The notes under the pieces are model-generated. The model had not been told where the DNA came from. It did not search any database and was given only the letters and a program-made list of their open reading frames with translations. Below are positions 44,163 through 51,818 of a DNA stretch of 64,000 bases, piece by piece. Position 1 is the first letter of the stretch. Each line of letters opens with the position of its first letter. This DNA is from CAJXVY01 sp965657575 (GTDB lineage: Bacteria; Actinomycetota; Actinomycetes; Actinomycetales; Microbacteriaceae): positions 1-64,000 of the forward strand of contig CBFHOK010000003.1 of NCBI GenBank assembly GCA_965657575.1, written 5' to 3'. A program made the position numbers and the translations under genes.

Positions 44163-44634
44163 TCTCCCATAGCTGGTATCCAAATACCCCTATTAGCCCC
44201 AGTAGCAAATAGGGTCCCATCGCAATTGCTCCCCGAGTGTTCATTTTCTTGAGAAGCAACCTTGGTAGAACTACGGCATTGGCAATAAACAAGCTCAACA
44301 AAACCCCAAAAAGCAATGCCAGCGGAGAGATATAGGAAAGAGGCAGAGAAAAGGCAATCAATAGCTTTATATCCCCCATCCCCAATAGGTCTGCCTTTGC
44401 TAAAGGAAAGCCGATAATCAATATCAAGACTGAAACCCCGATGGAGATAACAAGCTCTAACCACTTGCCCGAAATTGTTGCAGCGGAAATTACCGCAATT
44501 AGCGATATGGTGATGCCTGGGACAGTAAAGGCATTGGGCAGTCGATGTGAACGAATATCAATGATTGCTAGCAGTGGTGAGACTGCAATCAAGTAACCAA
44601 AAGGGATGGCAAGGATTAGAAGTTCTAGATTCAC
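44137..44634 (-). CDS. Prepilin peptidase, A24 family (TadV/CpaA-like)
   Basis: A 165-residue polytopic aspartyl protease lacking the N-terminal methylase domain. The two catalytic aspartates are Asp26 in IIDIRSHRLPN and Asp88 in GMGDIKLL (GxGDxK). It would cleave the class III signal peptides of Tad pilins and TadE-like proteins. No pilin genes adjoin it; the tad operon at 8.7-12.3 kb is the obvious client. It is convergent with fumC. Confidence 0.9.
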   Translation of the reverse strand: MNLELLILAIPFGYLIAVSPLLAIIDIRSHRLPNAFTVPGITISLIAVISAATISGKWLELVISIGVSVLILIIGFPLAKADLLGMGDIKLLIAFSLPLSYISPLALLFGVLLSLFIANAVVLPRLLLKKMNTRGAIAMGPYLLLGLIGVFGYQLWEISPAGVWS

Positions 44635-44683
44635 CCCATCAAAATAGGGTCAATCCAAAAAAGATGCTTTGAGTTATCCCCAG

Positions 44684-46036
44684 TTAGTAATCCAACAGCT
44701 CTGTTACCAACGCAGCTATCTGAGATCTTTCAGAGCGGGTCAGAGTGATGTGACTGAATATCTCTTGACCCTTAAGCGTCTCCACAACCGATGCAACACC
44801 ATCATGTCTTCCAACTCGCAGGTTATCGCGCTGGGCAACATCGTGGGTTAGCACCACCTTCGAGTTTTGACCAATTCGGCTAAGCATCGTCAATAAGACA
44901 TTTCGCTCCAAAGATTGCGCCTCGTCAACAATTACAAAGGTGTCATGCAAGGAACGACCGCGGATGTGCGTCAGTGGCAGAACTTCTAATATCCCGCGGT
45001 CGACAACCTCATCGATTACTTCCTTCGAAACCAATGCACCAAGGGTGTCGTGAACGGCCTGCGCCCAAGGGTTCATCTTCTCCCCCTCTGTTCCAGGCAG
45101 GTATCCAAGATCCTGGCCACCAACGGCATATAGAGGCCTGAATACCATAATCTTTTTGTGTTGTCTTCTTTCTAAAACCGTTTCCAACCCGGCACACAGG
45201 GCCAGAGCACTCTTTCCTGTTCCAGCCCGTCCACCAAGGGAAACAATGCCGATTTCTGGATCCAACAAAGTGTCAATGGCAAGTCTTTGCTCAGCACTTC
45301 TTCCATGGACGCCAAAAACCTCGCGGTCTCCCCTGACAAGCTTGATTGCCTTGCTGCTGGTCACCCGTCCCAAGGCGCTTCCTCGCTCGGAGTGGATAAT
45401 CAAACCGGTGTTCACAGGAAGCTCTGCAACTAGCGGGTGCTTCACCTCTTCTTCTCCATACAGTGAAGCCATATCGTCACCACTGAGGTCTAGCTCCTCT
45501 ATTCCCGACCATTCCTCGGCACTTGCCTGCTCTGCAAGGTATTCCTCTGCTTTCATGCCAAGTGCACTGGCCTTGACACGCATTGGAAGGTCTTTGCTCA
45601 CAACAGTGACATCAAAACCTTCATTTTTCAGGTTGGCGGCAACCGCCAAAATTCTTGTATCGTTATCCCCGAGCTGAAACCCTGCTGGCAAGACACTTTG
45701 GTCTATGTGGTTTAGCTCCACCCTCAAAACACCGTTTTCACCAATGCTCATTGGGAAATCTAATCTCTCGTGCTTTTCACGAAGTTCATCTAGGTATCGA
45801 AGAGCTTTCCTTGCAAAGAAACCGATTTCCAGATCGTGCCGCTTTTTCTCAAGCTCATTAATAACAACAATTGGAATGACCACCTCATGTTCGGCGAATC
45901 TAAATAATGCCCTCGGATCACTGAGTAGAACTGAAGTATCAAGGATGAAAGTTCTTACTTTGGTCTCAGCACTCACCCCCTCCGCACGCTTGGTCTTGTT
46001 GGCAGTAGCCTTTGCGGATTCTGGGCTTTTGGGCAA
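44684..46036 (-). CDS. PhoH2-type PIN-domain plus PhoH ATPase
   Basis: A 450-residue protein from TTG with GAAGGAG upstream. Residues about 25-165 are a PIN nuclease domain (TFILDTSVLLSDPRALFRFA, LGDNDTRILAVAANL, VSKDLPMRVKA). Residues about 240-450 are the PhoH ATPase with Walker A LGGRAGTGKSALAL and Walker B TFVIVDEAQSLERNVLLTML. PhoH2 proteins of actinobacteria are reported RNA helicase/RNases, sometimes with an antitoxin-like upstream peptide; none was clear here. Uppermost neighbour is uppS. Confidence 0.92.
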   Translation of the reverse strand: MPKSPESAKATANKTKRAEGVSAETKVRTFILDTSVLLSDPRALFRFAEHEVVIPIVVINELEKKRHDLEIGFFARKALRYLDELREKHERLDFPMSIGENGVLRVELNHIDQSVLPAGFQLGDNDTRILAVAANLKNEGFDVTVVSKDLPMRVKASALGMKAEEYLAEQASAEEWSGIEELDLSGDDMASLYGEEEVKHPLVAELPVNTGLIIHSERGSALGRVTSSKAIKLVRGDREVFGVHGRSAEQRLAIDTLLDPEIGIVSLGGRAGTGKSALALCAGLETVLERRQHKKIMVFRPLYAVGGQDLGYLPGTEGEKMNPWAQAVHDTLGALVSKEVIDEVVDRGILEVLPLTHIRGRSLHDTFVIVDEAQSLERNVLLTMLSRIGQNSKVVLTHDVAQRDNLRVGRHDGVASVVETLKGQEIFSHITLTRSERSQIAALVTELLDY

Positions 46037-46131
46037 TTTAGCTCCTTCGCACTTGATTGGTTTGACACTAAACCCGACATTGAAGGTTTGCTGACTAAGA
46101 CACGCGGAGATATAAATCGTTTACAAACTGT

Positions 46132-46890
46132 TTATGAACCAAACCTGCGGTGACGGTTTTGATAGTCACGAAGGGCTCTCAAAAAATCAACTTTTCTAAA
46201 ATCTGGCCATAGCGCCTCTGTGAAATAGAACTCGCTATTAGCACTCTGCCAGAGCATGAAACCACTCAGTCTCTGCTCACCGCTTGTTCTGATCAGCAAA
46301 TCTGGATCGGGTTGGCCGGAGGTATATAGATTTTCGGCAATGGTCTCTGGTGTCAATAGCTCGGCAATCTCCTCTGGTGTTGCTCCGGTGGAGGAGTTAT
46401 CCAGCAAAATCTTTTTGACCGCCTGCGCTATCTCGTTCCTGCCACCGTAGGCGACAGCCAAGTTGACCTGAAAGGGTGCGATGTCGTCAGTTTTTCGCTC
46501 TACGACTTTCAGTCTCTCTGCATGCTCTTTCGGCAGAGCCTCGTAGTCGCCGGCAATCTTCAGATCCCATCTGCCGAGCTCTGCCAATTGCTCGCTCAGA
46601 CTGGTGATGATCTCAATCAGATCCTCAAGCTCTTTTTTATCTCTGCCCTTGAGGTTGTCCGTGCTCAATAAATACAAGGTTGTGTGCTGGATTCCAACAT
46701 CGCTGCACCAGCCCAGAAAATCAATAATTTTTCTAGCACCTGCGGAGTGACCAAAATCACTTGCCTCTCCCTGCAGGTTTGCCCAACGTCTGTTGCCATC
46801 GACCAAGACACCCACATGTTTGGGCAGGTCTTTTCCTTTTAGGCTTCGCTCCAGCGAGGATTCATACCAGCGATAGACAATGTTGAGCAC
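46132..46890 (-). CDS. uppS: cis-Prenyl diphosphate synthase, Rv1086-like
   Basis: A 252-residue Z-prenyl transferase starting at GTG. The motif VLVDGNRRWANLQGEASDFG has DGNRRW where undecaprenyl-diphosphate synthases usually have DGNGRW. LYLLSTDNLKGRDKKELEDL and TSGQPDPDLLIRTSGEQRLS closely resemble M. tuberculosis Rv1086, a short-chain (Z,E-farnesyl) enzyme. It may supply the precursor for decaprenyl/undecaprenyl carriers rather than the full-length product. It is divergent from trhA. Confidence 0.9.
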   Translation of the reverse strand: MLNIVYRWYESSLERSLKGKDLPKHVGVLVDGNRRWANLQGEASDFGHSAGARKIIDFLGWCSDVGIQHTTLYLLSTDNLKGRDKKELEDLIEIITSLSEQLAELGRWDLKIAGDYEALPKEHAERLKVVERKTDDIAPFQVNLAVAYGGRNEIAQAVKKILLDNSSTGATPEEIAELLTPETIAENLYTSGQPDPDLLIRTSGEQRLSGFMLWQSANSEFYFTEALWPDFRKVDFLRALRDYQNRHRRFGS

Positions 46891-46929
46891 ATTCCTAGGT
46901 TACTCCCCCTGTGGGTTAGGGTGTTTACC

Positions 46930-47670
46930 ATGGACAATTCGGGGCAGACAAAGAACAACTCTTCCCCTGACCCCTTACACGTCCCCCTCGGTGAACTAAA
47001 AGGAAGCGTTCACGAGGATGATTTCAGACCAAGTTGGCGAGGTTGGATTCACACCGGTGTTTTGCCGTTTGTGGTGGCAGCAGGAATCCTGCTAATCGTA
47101 TTCAGTGATGGTTGGCAGACAAAGGTGTCATCTGGGGTTTATTTGCTCGGGTCATTCCTGCTATTTGGTGGTTCGGCTTTGTACCACCGGTTTCGTTGGA
47201 ACTACACAACGAAAAGAATCCTCAAGCGTATCGATCACGCCAATATCTTTTTACTCATTGCCGGCACCTACACGCCACTAACCGTTGCCGCACTCCCAAG
47301 CGATAAGGGTTGGTTTCTATTGGGCCTTGTTTGGTCAATTGCGGTGGTTGGGATTGGTTTCAGGCTTGTTTGGGTTTCGGCACCCAGGTGGCTATACGTA
47401 CCGATTTATGTGCTGATGGGCTGGGCTGCGGTTATTTATATCGCAGACCTATGGGCTGCCAACTGGGTGATGATGACACTGATTGCCATCGGTGGTGTCG
47501 CCTACACAGTCGGAGCGGTGATTTATGGAATGAAAAGACCCAATCCAATTCCGAATCACTTTGGCTTTCACGAAATCTTTCACGCATTGACAGTTGTTGC
47601 CTTTATTTGCCAGTGGGTCGGAGCACTGCTCGTTGTGGTGGACCCAGTACCAGGTTCTATTGGAAACTAA
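46930..47670 (+). CDS. trhA: Hemolysin III / TrhA-family (PAQR) membrane protein
   Basis: ATG at 46930 with AGGGTG upstream (246 residues; a GTG at 46921 is also possible). Seven hydrophobic helices with PAQR metal-site motifs: SALYHRFRW, LKRIDHANIFLLIAGTYTPL and a C-terminal HFGFHEIFHALTV, giving conserved His and Asp residues. The family is linked to membrane-energy or fluidity homeostasis. The order uppS-trhA-small protein-DUF4307-greA resembles the mycobacterial Rv1086-Rv1080c region. Confidence 0.9.
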   Translation: MDNSGQTKNNSSPDPLHVPLGELKGSVHEDDFRPSWRGWIHTGVLPFVVAAGILLIVFSDGWQTKVSSGVYLLGSFLLFGGSALYHRFRWNYTTKRILKRIDHANIFLLIAGTYTPLTVAALPSDKGWFLLGLVWSIAVVGIGFRLVWVSAPRWLYVPIYVLMGWAAVIYIADLWAANWVMMTLIAIGGVAYTVGAVIYGMKRPNPIPNHFGFHEIFHALTVVAFICQWVGALLVVVDPVPGSIGN

Positions 47671-47924
47671 CTTCTAGTTGGCGGAGCCGGAGGCTCAGGC
47701 CTGTCTGGTTTTTTGTTTGGTTCAAAGCCATCCAACTCTTCTTCCGCCAGACGAGTTCGAATCTCAGAACGGTATTTTGATTTTCTAATTCTGCGGTTCA
47801 TGTCAAAAAACAAAAGCGTTGCCAAAGAGGCAACACCGAAGGTTGCCAAGAAACCAATCAGTCCCGGTGAGTTGAAAGCTTCGGCGGCATCAATGCCCTG
47901 AGAGGTAATAATCAGCAAATCCAT
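47667..47924 (-). CDS. Small single-helix membrane protein, Rv1083-like
   Basis: An 85-residue protein with one membrane helix (about 22-41, IGFLATFGVASLATLLFF), a basic juxtamembrane stretch DMNRRIRKSKYRSEIRTRL and a Pro/Glu-rich tail. It occupies the position of the small Rv1083-type gene beside hemolysin III in actinobacteria. Function unknown. Convergent with trhA (4-base overlap) and divergent from DUF4307. Confidence 0.65.
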   Translation of the reverse strand: MDLLIITSQGIDAAEAFNSPGLIGFLATFGVASLATLLFFDMNRRIRKSKYRSEIRTRLAEEELDGFEPNKKPDRPEPPAPPTRS

Positions 47925-47960
47925 AGCTTTAGTATTTCATCTAATTGGTAGTTTTATACC

Positions 47961-48341
47961 GTGACCAACTCTGAATTAGTTAAATCCCGTTACGGGCAGG
48001 TAAGCGATAACAAAAAAACCATCTGGGTTTTGGCTATTACCGGCCTGATTGCCATTGTCGGCTTTGCCGCCTGGGTAGCCTTTAGCCAAGAAAGACTTTC
48101 TTTCACAGACGTTGGGTTTTCTGTAAAAGACCAATGGCATACAGAAGTCACCTTTGATGTCGTAAAAAACTCAGGTGAGCAGGTTTTTTGTAATGTTCAG
48201 GCATTGAATCAAAGCTATGCAATTGTTGGCTGGAGGGAGATCCAGGTCCCAACCGAGCAGTCCTCGGTCCGAATAACCACAACTATCAACACCACCGAAG
48301 AGGCGGTAACCGCTCTAGTCCACGGCTGCGAAATCCGATAA
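47961..48341 (+). CDS. DUF4307 membrane protein
   Basis: A 126-residue actinobacterial protein from GTG with ten charged/polar residues ahead of one transmembrane helix (about 24-46) and a small extracytoplasmic beta-domain with Cys77 and Cys123. RYGQVSDNKKTIWVLAITGL is typical of DUF4307, the neighbour of greA throughout the phylum. Function unknown. A terminator-like hairpin follows 12 bases after its stop. Confidence 0.85.
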   Translation: MTNSELVKSRYGQVSDNKKTIWVLAITGLIAIVGFAAWVAFSQERLSFTDVGFSVKDQWHTEVTFDVVKNSGEQVFCNVQALNQSYAIVGWREIQVPTEQSSVRITTTINTTEEAVTALVHGCEIR

Positions 48342-48353
48342 ACTATTTCTTTG

Positions 48354-48373
48354 CTCGCTAAGCGAGTTTTTTT
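48354..48373 (+). terminator. Intrinsic terminator in the greA leader
   Basis: CTCGC (48354-48366 as CTCGC-TAA-GCGAG with the outer G at 48353) is followed by seven T to 48373. The greA ATG is only 18 bases further on, leaving no room for a promoter after the hairpin. It therefore either ends the DUF4307 transcript with partial read-through or acts as a leader attenuator of greA. Confidence 0.75.
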
Positions 48374-48391
48374 ATTACCCGAAGGAGTGCC

Positions 48392-48883
48392 ATGAATAAG
48401 CCAGAAACAACTTGGCTATCTCAAGAGGCCTATGACCGACTCAAGGATGAGTTGGCCGACCTAATAACAAACAAGCGCTCTGAGATTGCTAAAAAGATTC
48501 AAGAGGCCCGCGAAGAGGGTGACCTCAGTGAAAACGGTGGTTACCAGGCAGCCAAAGAGGAGCAGGGCCGGATTGAGGCAAGAATCAATCGCCTGGAAGA
48601 AATGCTTTCAACCGCTGAGGTCGGCGAAGCTCCCAAGTCTCACGGAGTTGTTGAGCAGGGTGTTGTTGTCTCATGTGAACTGAACGGAAACGCCACAAAA
48701 TTCCTTCTTGGCTCCAGCGAGATTTTGGAAGGAACCGGCAGTGAACTCGATGTATATAGCACCGGAAGTCCAATCGGAACTGCTGTGATGGGTAAGAAAA
48801 TCGGTGATGAAGTCGAATACGACTCCCCTACCGGCAAGAAAATCACAGTAAAGATTACAGGGGTTGAAAACCTAAAACTTTAG
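48392..48883 (+). CDS. greA: Transcription elongation factor GreA
   Basis: A 163-residue factor that reactivates backtracked RNA polymerase. The N-terminal coiled coil includes LSQEAYDRLKDELADLITNK and the tip acidic motif REEGDLSENGGYQAAKEEQG, with Asp and Glu that act in transcript cleavage. The C-terminal FKBP-like domain contains YSTGSPIGTAVMGKKIGDEV. The ATG follows GAAGGAG. Stop overlaps ilvA convergently by 4 bases. Confidence 0.96.
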   Translation: MNKPETTWLSQEAYDRLKDELADLITNKRSEIAKKIQEAREEGDLSENGGYQAAKEEQGRIEARINRLEEMLSTAEVGEAPKSHGVVEQGVVVSCELNGNATKFLLGSSEILEGTGSELDVYSTGSPIGTAVMGKKIGDEVEYDSPTGKKITVKITGVENLKL

Positions 48884-50124
48884 TCTTCATGCAAGCTTGG
48901 GTTCAGCCCAGCTTTCTTCAATGACTCAATCAGACTGTCTCGGTGTTCGCGGTTTCTTGTTTCAACACTTAGGTTTAATTCAACTTCACTGATTTGCAAA
49001 CCATTACCGTGACGGGTGTGTAAAACCTCAACTACGTTTGCTCCAGCATCGGCAACTGCCTCCGCAGTTCTAACCAGCTGTCCTGGCCTATCCGGAAGCA
49101 TCACAGAGACGTTTGTGTAGCGATCAGAGGCAGCGAGTCCATGCCTGATTACTCTCTGCAACAACAAGGGATCAATATTTCCACCACTGAGTGTTACAAC
49201 AGTTGGTCCGGTTGGCTTTATCTTGCCCGCCATCAATGCAGCAACACCGACTGCTCCTCCGGGTTCAACAACCTGCTTAGCGCGCTCTAAGAGCATCACC
49301 ATCGCCTGAGCGATTTCATCCTCGGTGACAGTGACAATCTCGTCAACATTTTCCTGAATGATCTCAAAAGGAATCTCACCCGGTTTTGCAACAGCAATTC
49401 CATCAGCAATGGTTGGCCTGACCTTCACCTCAACCGGCTTGCCCTGCTTGAGGCTTTCAGGGTAGGCGGCAGCCATTTCTGCCTGAACCCCGTAAACATT
49501 TATGTTTCGGCCCTGCTTCGAAGCAATCTGCTTGGTCGCTGACGCAACACCAGCAATCAACCCTCCACCACCAACACAGGCAATAACGTTTTCAAATTCT
49601 GGATACTGCTCGGCAATCTCCATGGCAACTGTTCCCTGACCGGTGATGATGTCAATGTCATCAAACGGCGGGATGAATACGGCCTTTGATTCTTGGGTGA
49701 ACCTCAAAGCCGCTGCCAGGGTTTCATCAAAGATGTTTCCGGTCAGAACAACATCAGCCCCATAGTTCAGCGTTGCCTCATGTTTAGGAATGGATGCACC
49801 TATTGGCATAAAGATAGTCGCTTTGATACCGAGTCTTTTGGCTGCTAGGGCGACACCTTGCGCGTGGTTTCCAGCACTGGCTGCAACCACTCCACGCTGT
49901 CTCTCAGGCTCGGTGAGCTTACTGAGTCTGTTTAGTGCTCCGCGGACCTTATAGGCACCGGTGCGCTGCATGTTCTCACACTTTAGATAAACCTCTTGAC
50001 CGGTTAGATCGCTCAGAAAACTGTTACGAATAATCGGGGTTTCAATGGCAATTTGTGAAATTACTTCTCTAGCTTTTTCAAAATCATCCAATGAGGGGTT
50101 TAGCACCGGAACACCTTTCTTCAT
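48880..50124 (-). CDS. ilvA: Threonine ammonia-lyase (threonine dehydratase)
   Basis: ATG at 50124 gives 414 residues. A fold-type II PLP enzyme deaminating threonine to 2-oxobutanoate for isoleucine synthesis. RTGAYKVRGALNRLSKL has the PLP-Lys, AASAGNHAQGVALAAKRLGI the substrate loop and CVGGGGLIAGVASA the phosphate loop. Residues about 330-414 are a single ACT-like domain (SVMLPDRPGQLVRTAEAVAD), the form often grouped as catabolic or weakly regulated; biosynthetic use is also possible. Confidence 0.92.
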   Translation of the reverse strand: MKKGVPVLNPSLDDFEKAREVISQIAIETPIIRNSFLSDLTGQEVYLKCENMQRTGAYKVRGALNRLSKLTEPERQRGVVAASAGNHAQGVALAAKRLGIKATIFMPIGASIPKHEATLNYGADVVLTGNIFDETLAAALRFTQESKAVFIPPFDDIDIITGQGTVAMEIAEQYPEFENVIACVGGGGLIAGVASATKQIASKQGRNINVYGVQAEMAAAYPESLKQGKPVEVKVRPTIADGIAVAKPGEIPFEIIQENVDEIVTVTEDEIAQAMVMLLERAKQVVEPGGAVGVAALMAGKIKPTGPTVVTLSGGNIDPLLLQRVIRHGLAASDRYTNVSVMLPDRPGQLVRTAEAVADAGANVVEVLHTRHGNGLQISEVELNLSVETRNREHRDSLIESLKKAGLNPSLHED

Positions 50125-50146
50125 GACCACTGAAGTCTAGTGTTGG

Positions 50147-51034
50147 TTAGAAACCTGTGCCAATCTTGCCAAGTCTTTCAATTCGCTTCGGTATTGGCGG
50201 GTGGGTTGAGAAAAGCCTCTCCACCATGCCTGGCTTGATTGGATCGTTTATATACATATGAGCCATCGAGCTGTTTACCTTCTTCATCGGCTTTCCATAC
50301 TCGCCAAGCTTTTTCAAAGCACCGGCCAAGCCATCTGGGTAGCGGGTAATTTCAGCGGCAGTTGCATCCGCTAAATACTCTCTCTGCCTGGAAACTGCAG
50401 CTGAAACAATCGGGCCAATCAATGCCGCAATAATCCAACCGACGATTCCAACCGCCACCAAGATAAGGCCAAACTGGCCAGAATTCCTTGAGCGAGTTAG
50501 GGAAGAATAAAAAGCCATCCTGAGAGCCATGTCGGCCAAGATTCCAACTGCTGCGATCAAACCAAAGACAATCGTTGAAACCCTAATGTCCTGGTTTTTG
50601 ATGTGCCCAATCTCGTGAGCCATTACCCCTTCAAGCTCGTTATCATCCATCAGCTCCAATAGCCCGGTGGTTGCAGCAACGATGCCGTGCTTGGGATCGC
50701 GACCCGTTGCAAAGGCATTGGGAGCGGGATCGTTGATGATGTAAACCTTCGGCATTGGAAGACCTTCGGTTATTGCAAGGTTTTCAACCATTCGATAAAG
50801 CCTCGGATTGTCTTGCTTCTGAATCTCTTTAGCGCCACTCATGGCAATTGCTAGCTTGCCGGCCATAAAATACTGAAAAACCGCGTAGCCAATTACAAAC
50901 AACAGAATAAATATCGCGCTGGAGCCATTATTTGTTGTGTAGCCCCACCAAAGTGATATGCCGCCAAGTAGCAGCACGAACCCCGCAATTATGAAAAAAG
51001 TGTTGCGCTTATTCGCAGCAATTGCCGAATACAT
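50147..51034 (-). CDS. htpX: Membrane zinc metalloprotease HtpX (M48)
   Basis: A 295-residue protease for quality control of membrane proteins. Two N-terminal helices are followed by MAHEIGHIKNQDIRVS (HExxH zinc site, near residue 140), two further helices, and REYLADATAAEITRYPDGLA with the third ligand Glu. The C-terminal STHPPIPKRIERLGKIG is conserved. It lies directly after lemA (9 bases), the usual htpX-lemA pairing. Confidence 0.95.
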   Translation of the reverse strand: MYSAIAANKRNTFFIIAGFVLLLGGISLWWGYTTNNGSSAIFILLFVIGYAVFQYFMAGKLAIAMSGAKEIQKQDNPRLYRMVENLAITEGLPMPKVYIINDPAPNAFATGRDPKHGIVAATTGLLELMDDNELEGVMAHEIGHIKNQDIRVSTIVFGLIAAVGILADMALRMAFYSSLTRSRNSGQFGLILVAVGIVGWIIAALIGPIVSAAVSRQREYLADATAAEITRYPDGLAGALKKLGEYGKPMKKVNSSMAHMYINDPIKPGMVERLFSTHPPIPKRIERLGKIGTGF

Positions 51035-51043
51035 TCAACCTAC

Positions 51044-51613
51044 CTAGAAACTGACGCTGGGAGGCTCTTGAATCGCAGCTGGATCCTCAACCTCAAAAAA
51101 CTCTCTCTCGTCAAACTTGAATGTTCCAGCAATCAAGTTTGAAGGGAACTGCTGAATACGAATGTTATATTCGCTGACACCGCCGTTGTAGAACCTTCTG
51201 GAGGCCATGATTTTATCTTCGGTGTCTGTTAGCTCTCTCTGCAGTTCTAAAAAGTTTTGATTGGCAACCAACTGCGGATACGCCTCGCTAACAGCAAAAA
51301 GGCTCTTCAGCGCTCCCTGCAGCATGCCTTCTGCCTGACCGGCCTGCTCGGGGTGCTCTAGTGCTTGTGGGCTGACGGTTGCAGCTCTGGCCTGAGTTAC
51401 GTTTTCGAAGACCTCTTTTTCGTGAGCGGCGTAACCCTTTACGGTCTCGATTAGGTTTGGAATCAAATCGGCACGTCTCTTGAGCTGAACGGTGATATCA
51501 CTCCACGCCTCATCAACTCTTGTTCTGAGTGTGACCAGCGAGTTGTAGGTGACGATTGAATAAATGACTAAAACGACAACAACACCGATAAGTATTAGGG
51601 GTAGTAATTCCAT
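51044..51613 (-). CDS. LemA family protein
   Basis: A 189-residue protein with an N-terminal membrane anchor (about 5-24) and a long helical bundle: VDEAWSDITVQLKRRADLIP, NLIETVKGYAAHEKEVFENV and the C-terminal YNIRIQQFPSNLIAG. The family has no proven activity but is regularly encoded beside HtpX, suggesting shared envelope-stress work. Standard length. Confidence 0.95.
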   Translation of the reverse strand: MELLPLILIGVVVVLVIYSIVTYNSLVTLRTRVDEAWSDITVQLKRRADLIPNLIETVKGYAAHEKEVFENVTQARAATVSPQALEHPEQAGQAEGMLQGALKSLFAVSEAYPQLVANQNFLELQRELTDTEDKIMASRRFYNGGVSEYNIRIQQFPSNLIAGTFKFDEREFFEVEDPAAIQEPPSVSF

Positions 51614-51738
51614 GAGGCTCCTTGTTTCTCTTCCATGCTAGTGACCTACAAGGGAAAACCGCACATAGTTCAGCAAACTGTAAGCCGGCGATTATTCGTC
51701 TAAAAGAAAACTGGAGCCTGCTAGATGAATTCAAACAG

Positions 51739-51811
51739 TGCCCCCGATGGGACTCGAACCCATACTGGAGCGATTTTAAGTCGCCTGCCTCTGCCATTGG
51801 GCTACGGGGGC
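51739..51811 (-). tRNA. Atypical tRNA with anticodon UAA (leucine codon UUA), short variable arm
   Basis: A 73-nt cloverleaf. Acceptor GCCCCCG/CGGGGGC; D arm GCC/GGC with loop CAATGGCAGA; anticodon stem GGCGA/TCGCT around loop CTTAAAA (anticodon TAA); variable region only CCAGT; T arm ATGGG-TTCGAGT-CCCAT; discriminator A; CCA not encoded. The D arm is Leu/Ser-like (three pairs, long loop) but the long variable arm required of normal tRNA-Leu is absent. The anticodon predicts leucine; charging identity is uncertain. Confidence 0.88.
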
Positions 51812-51818
51812 GCAGTTG

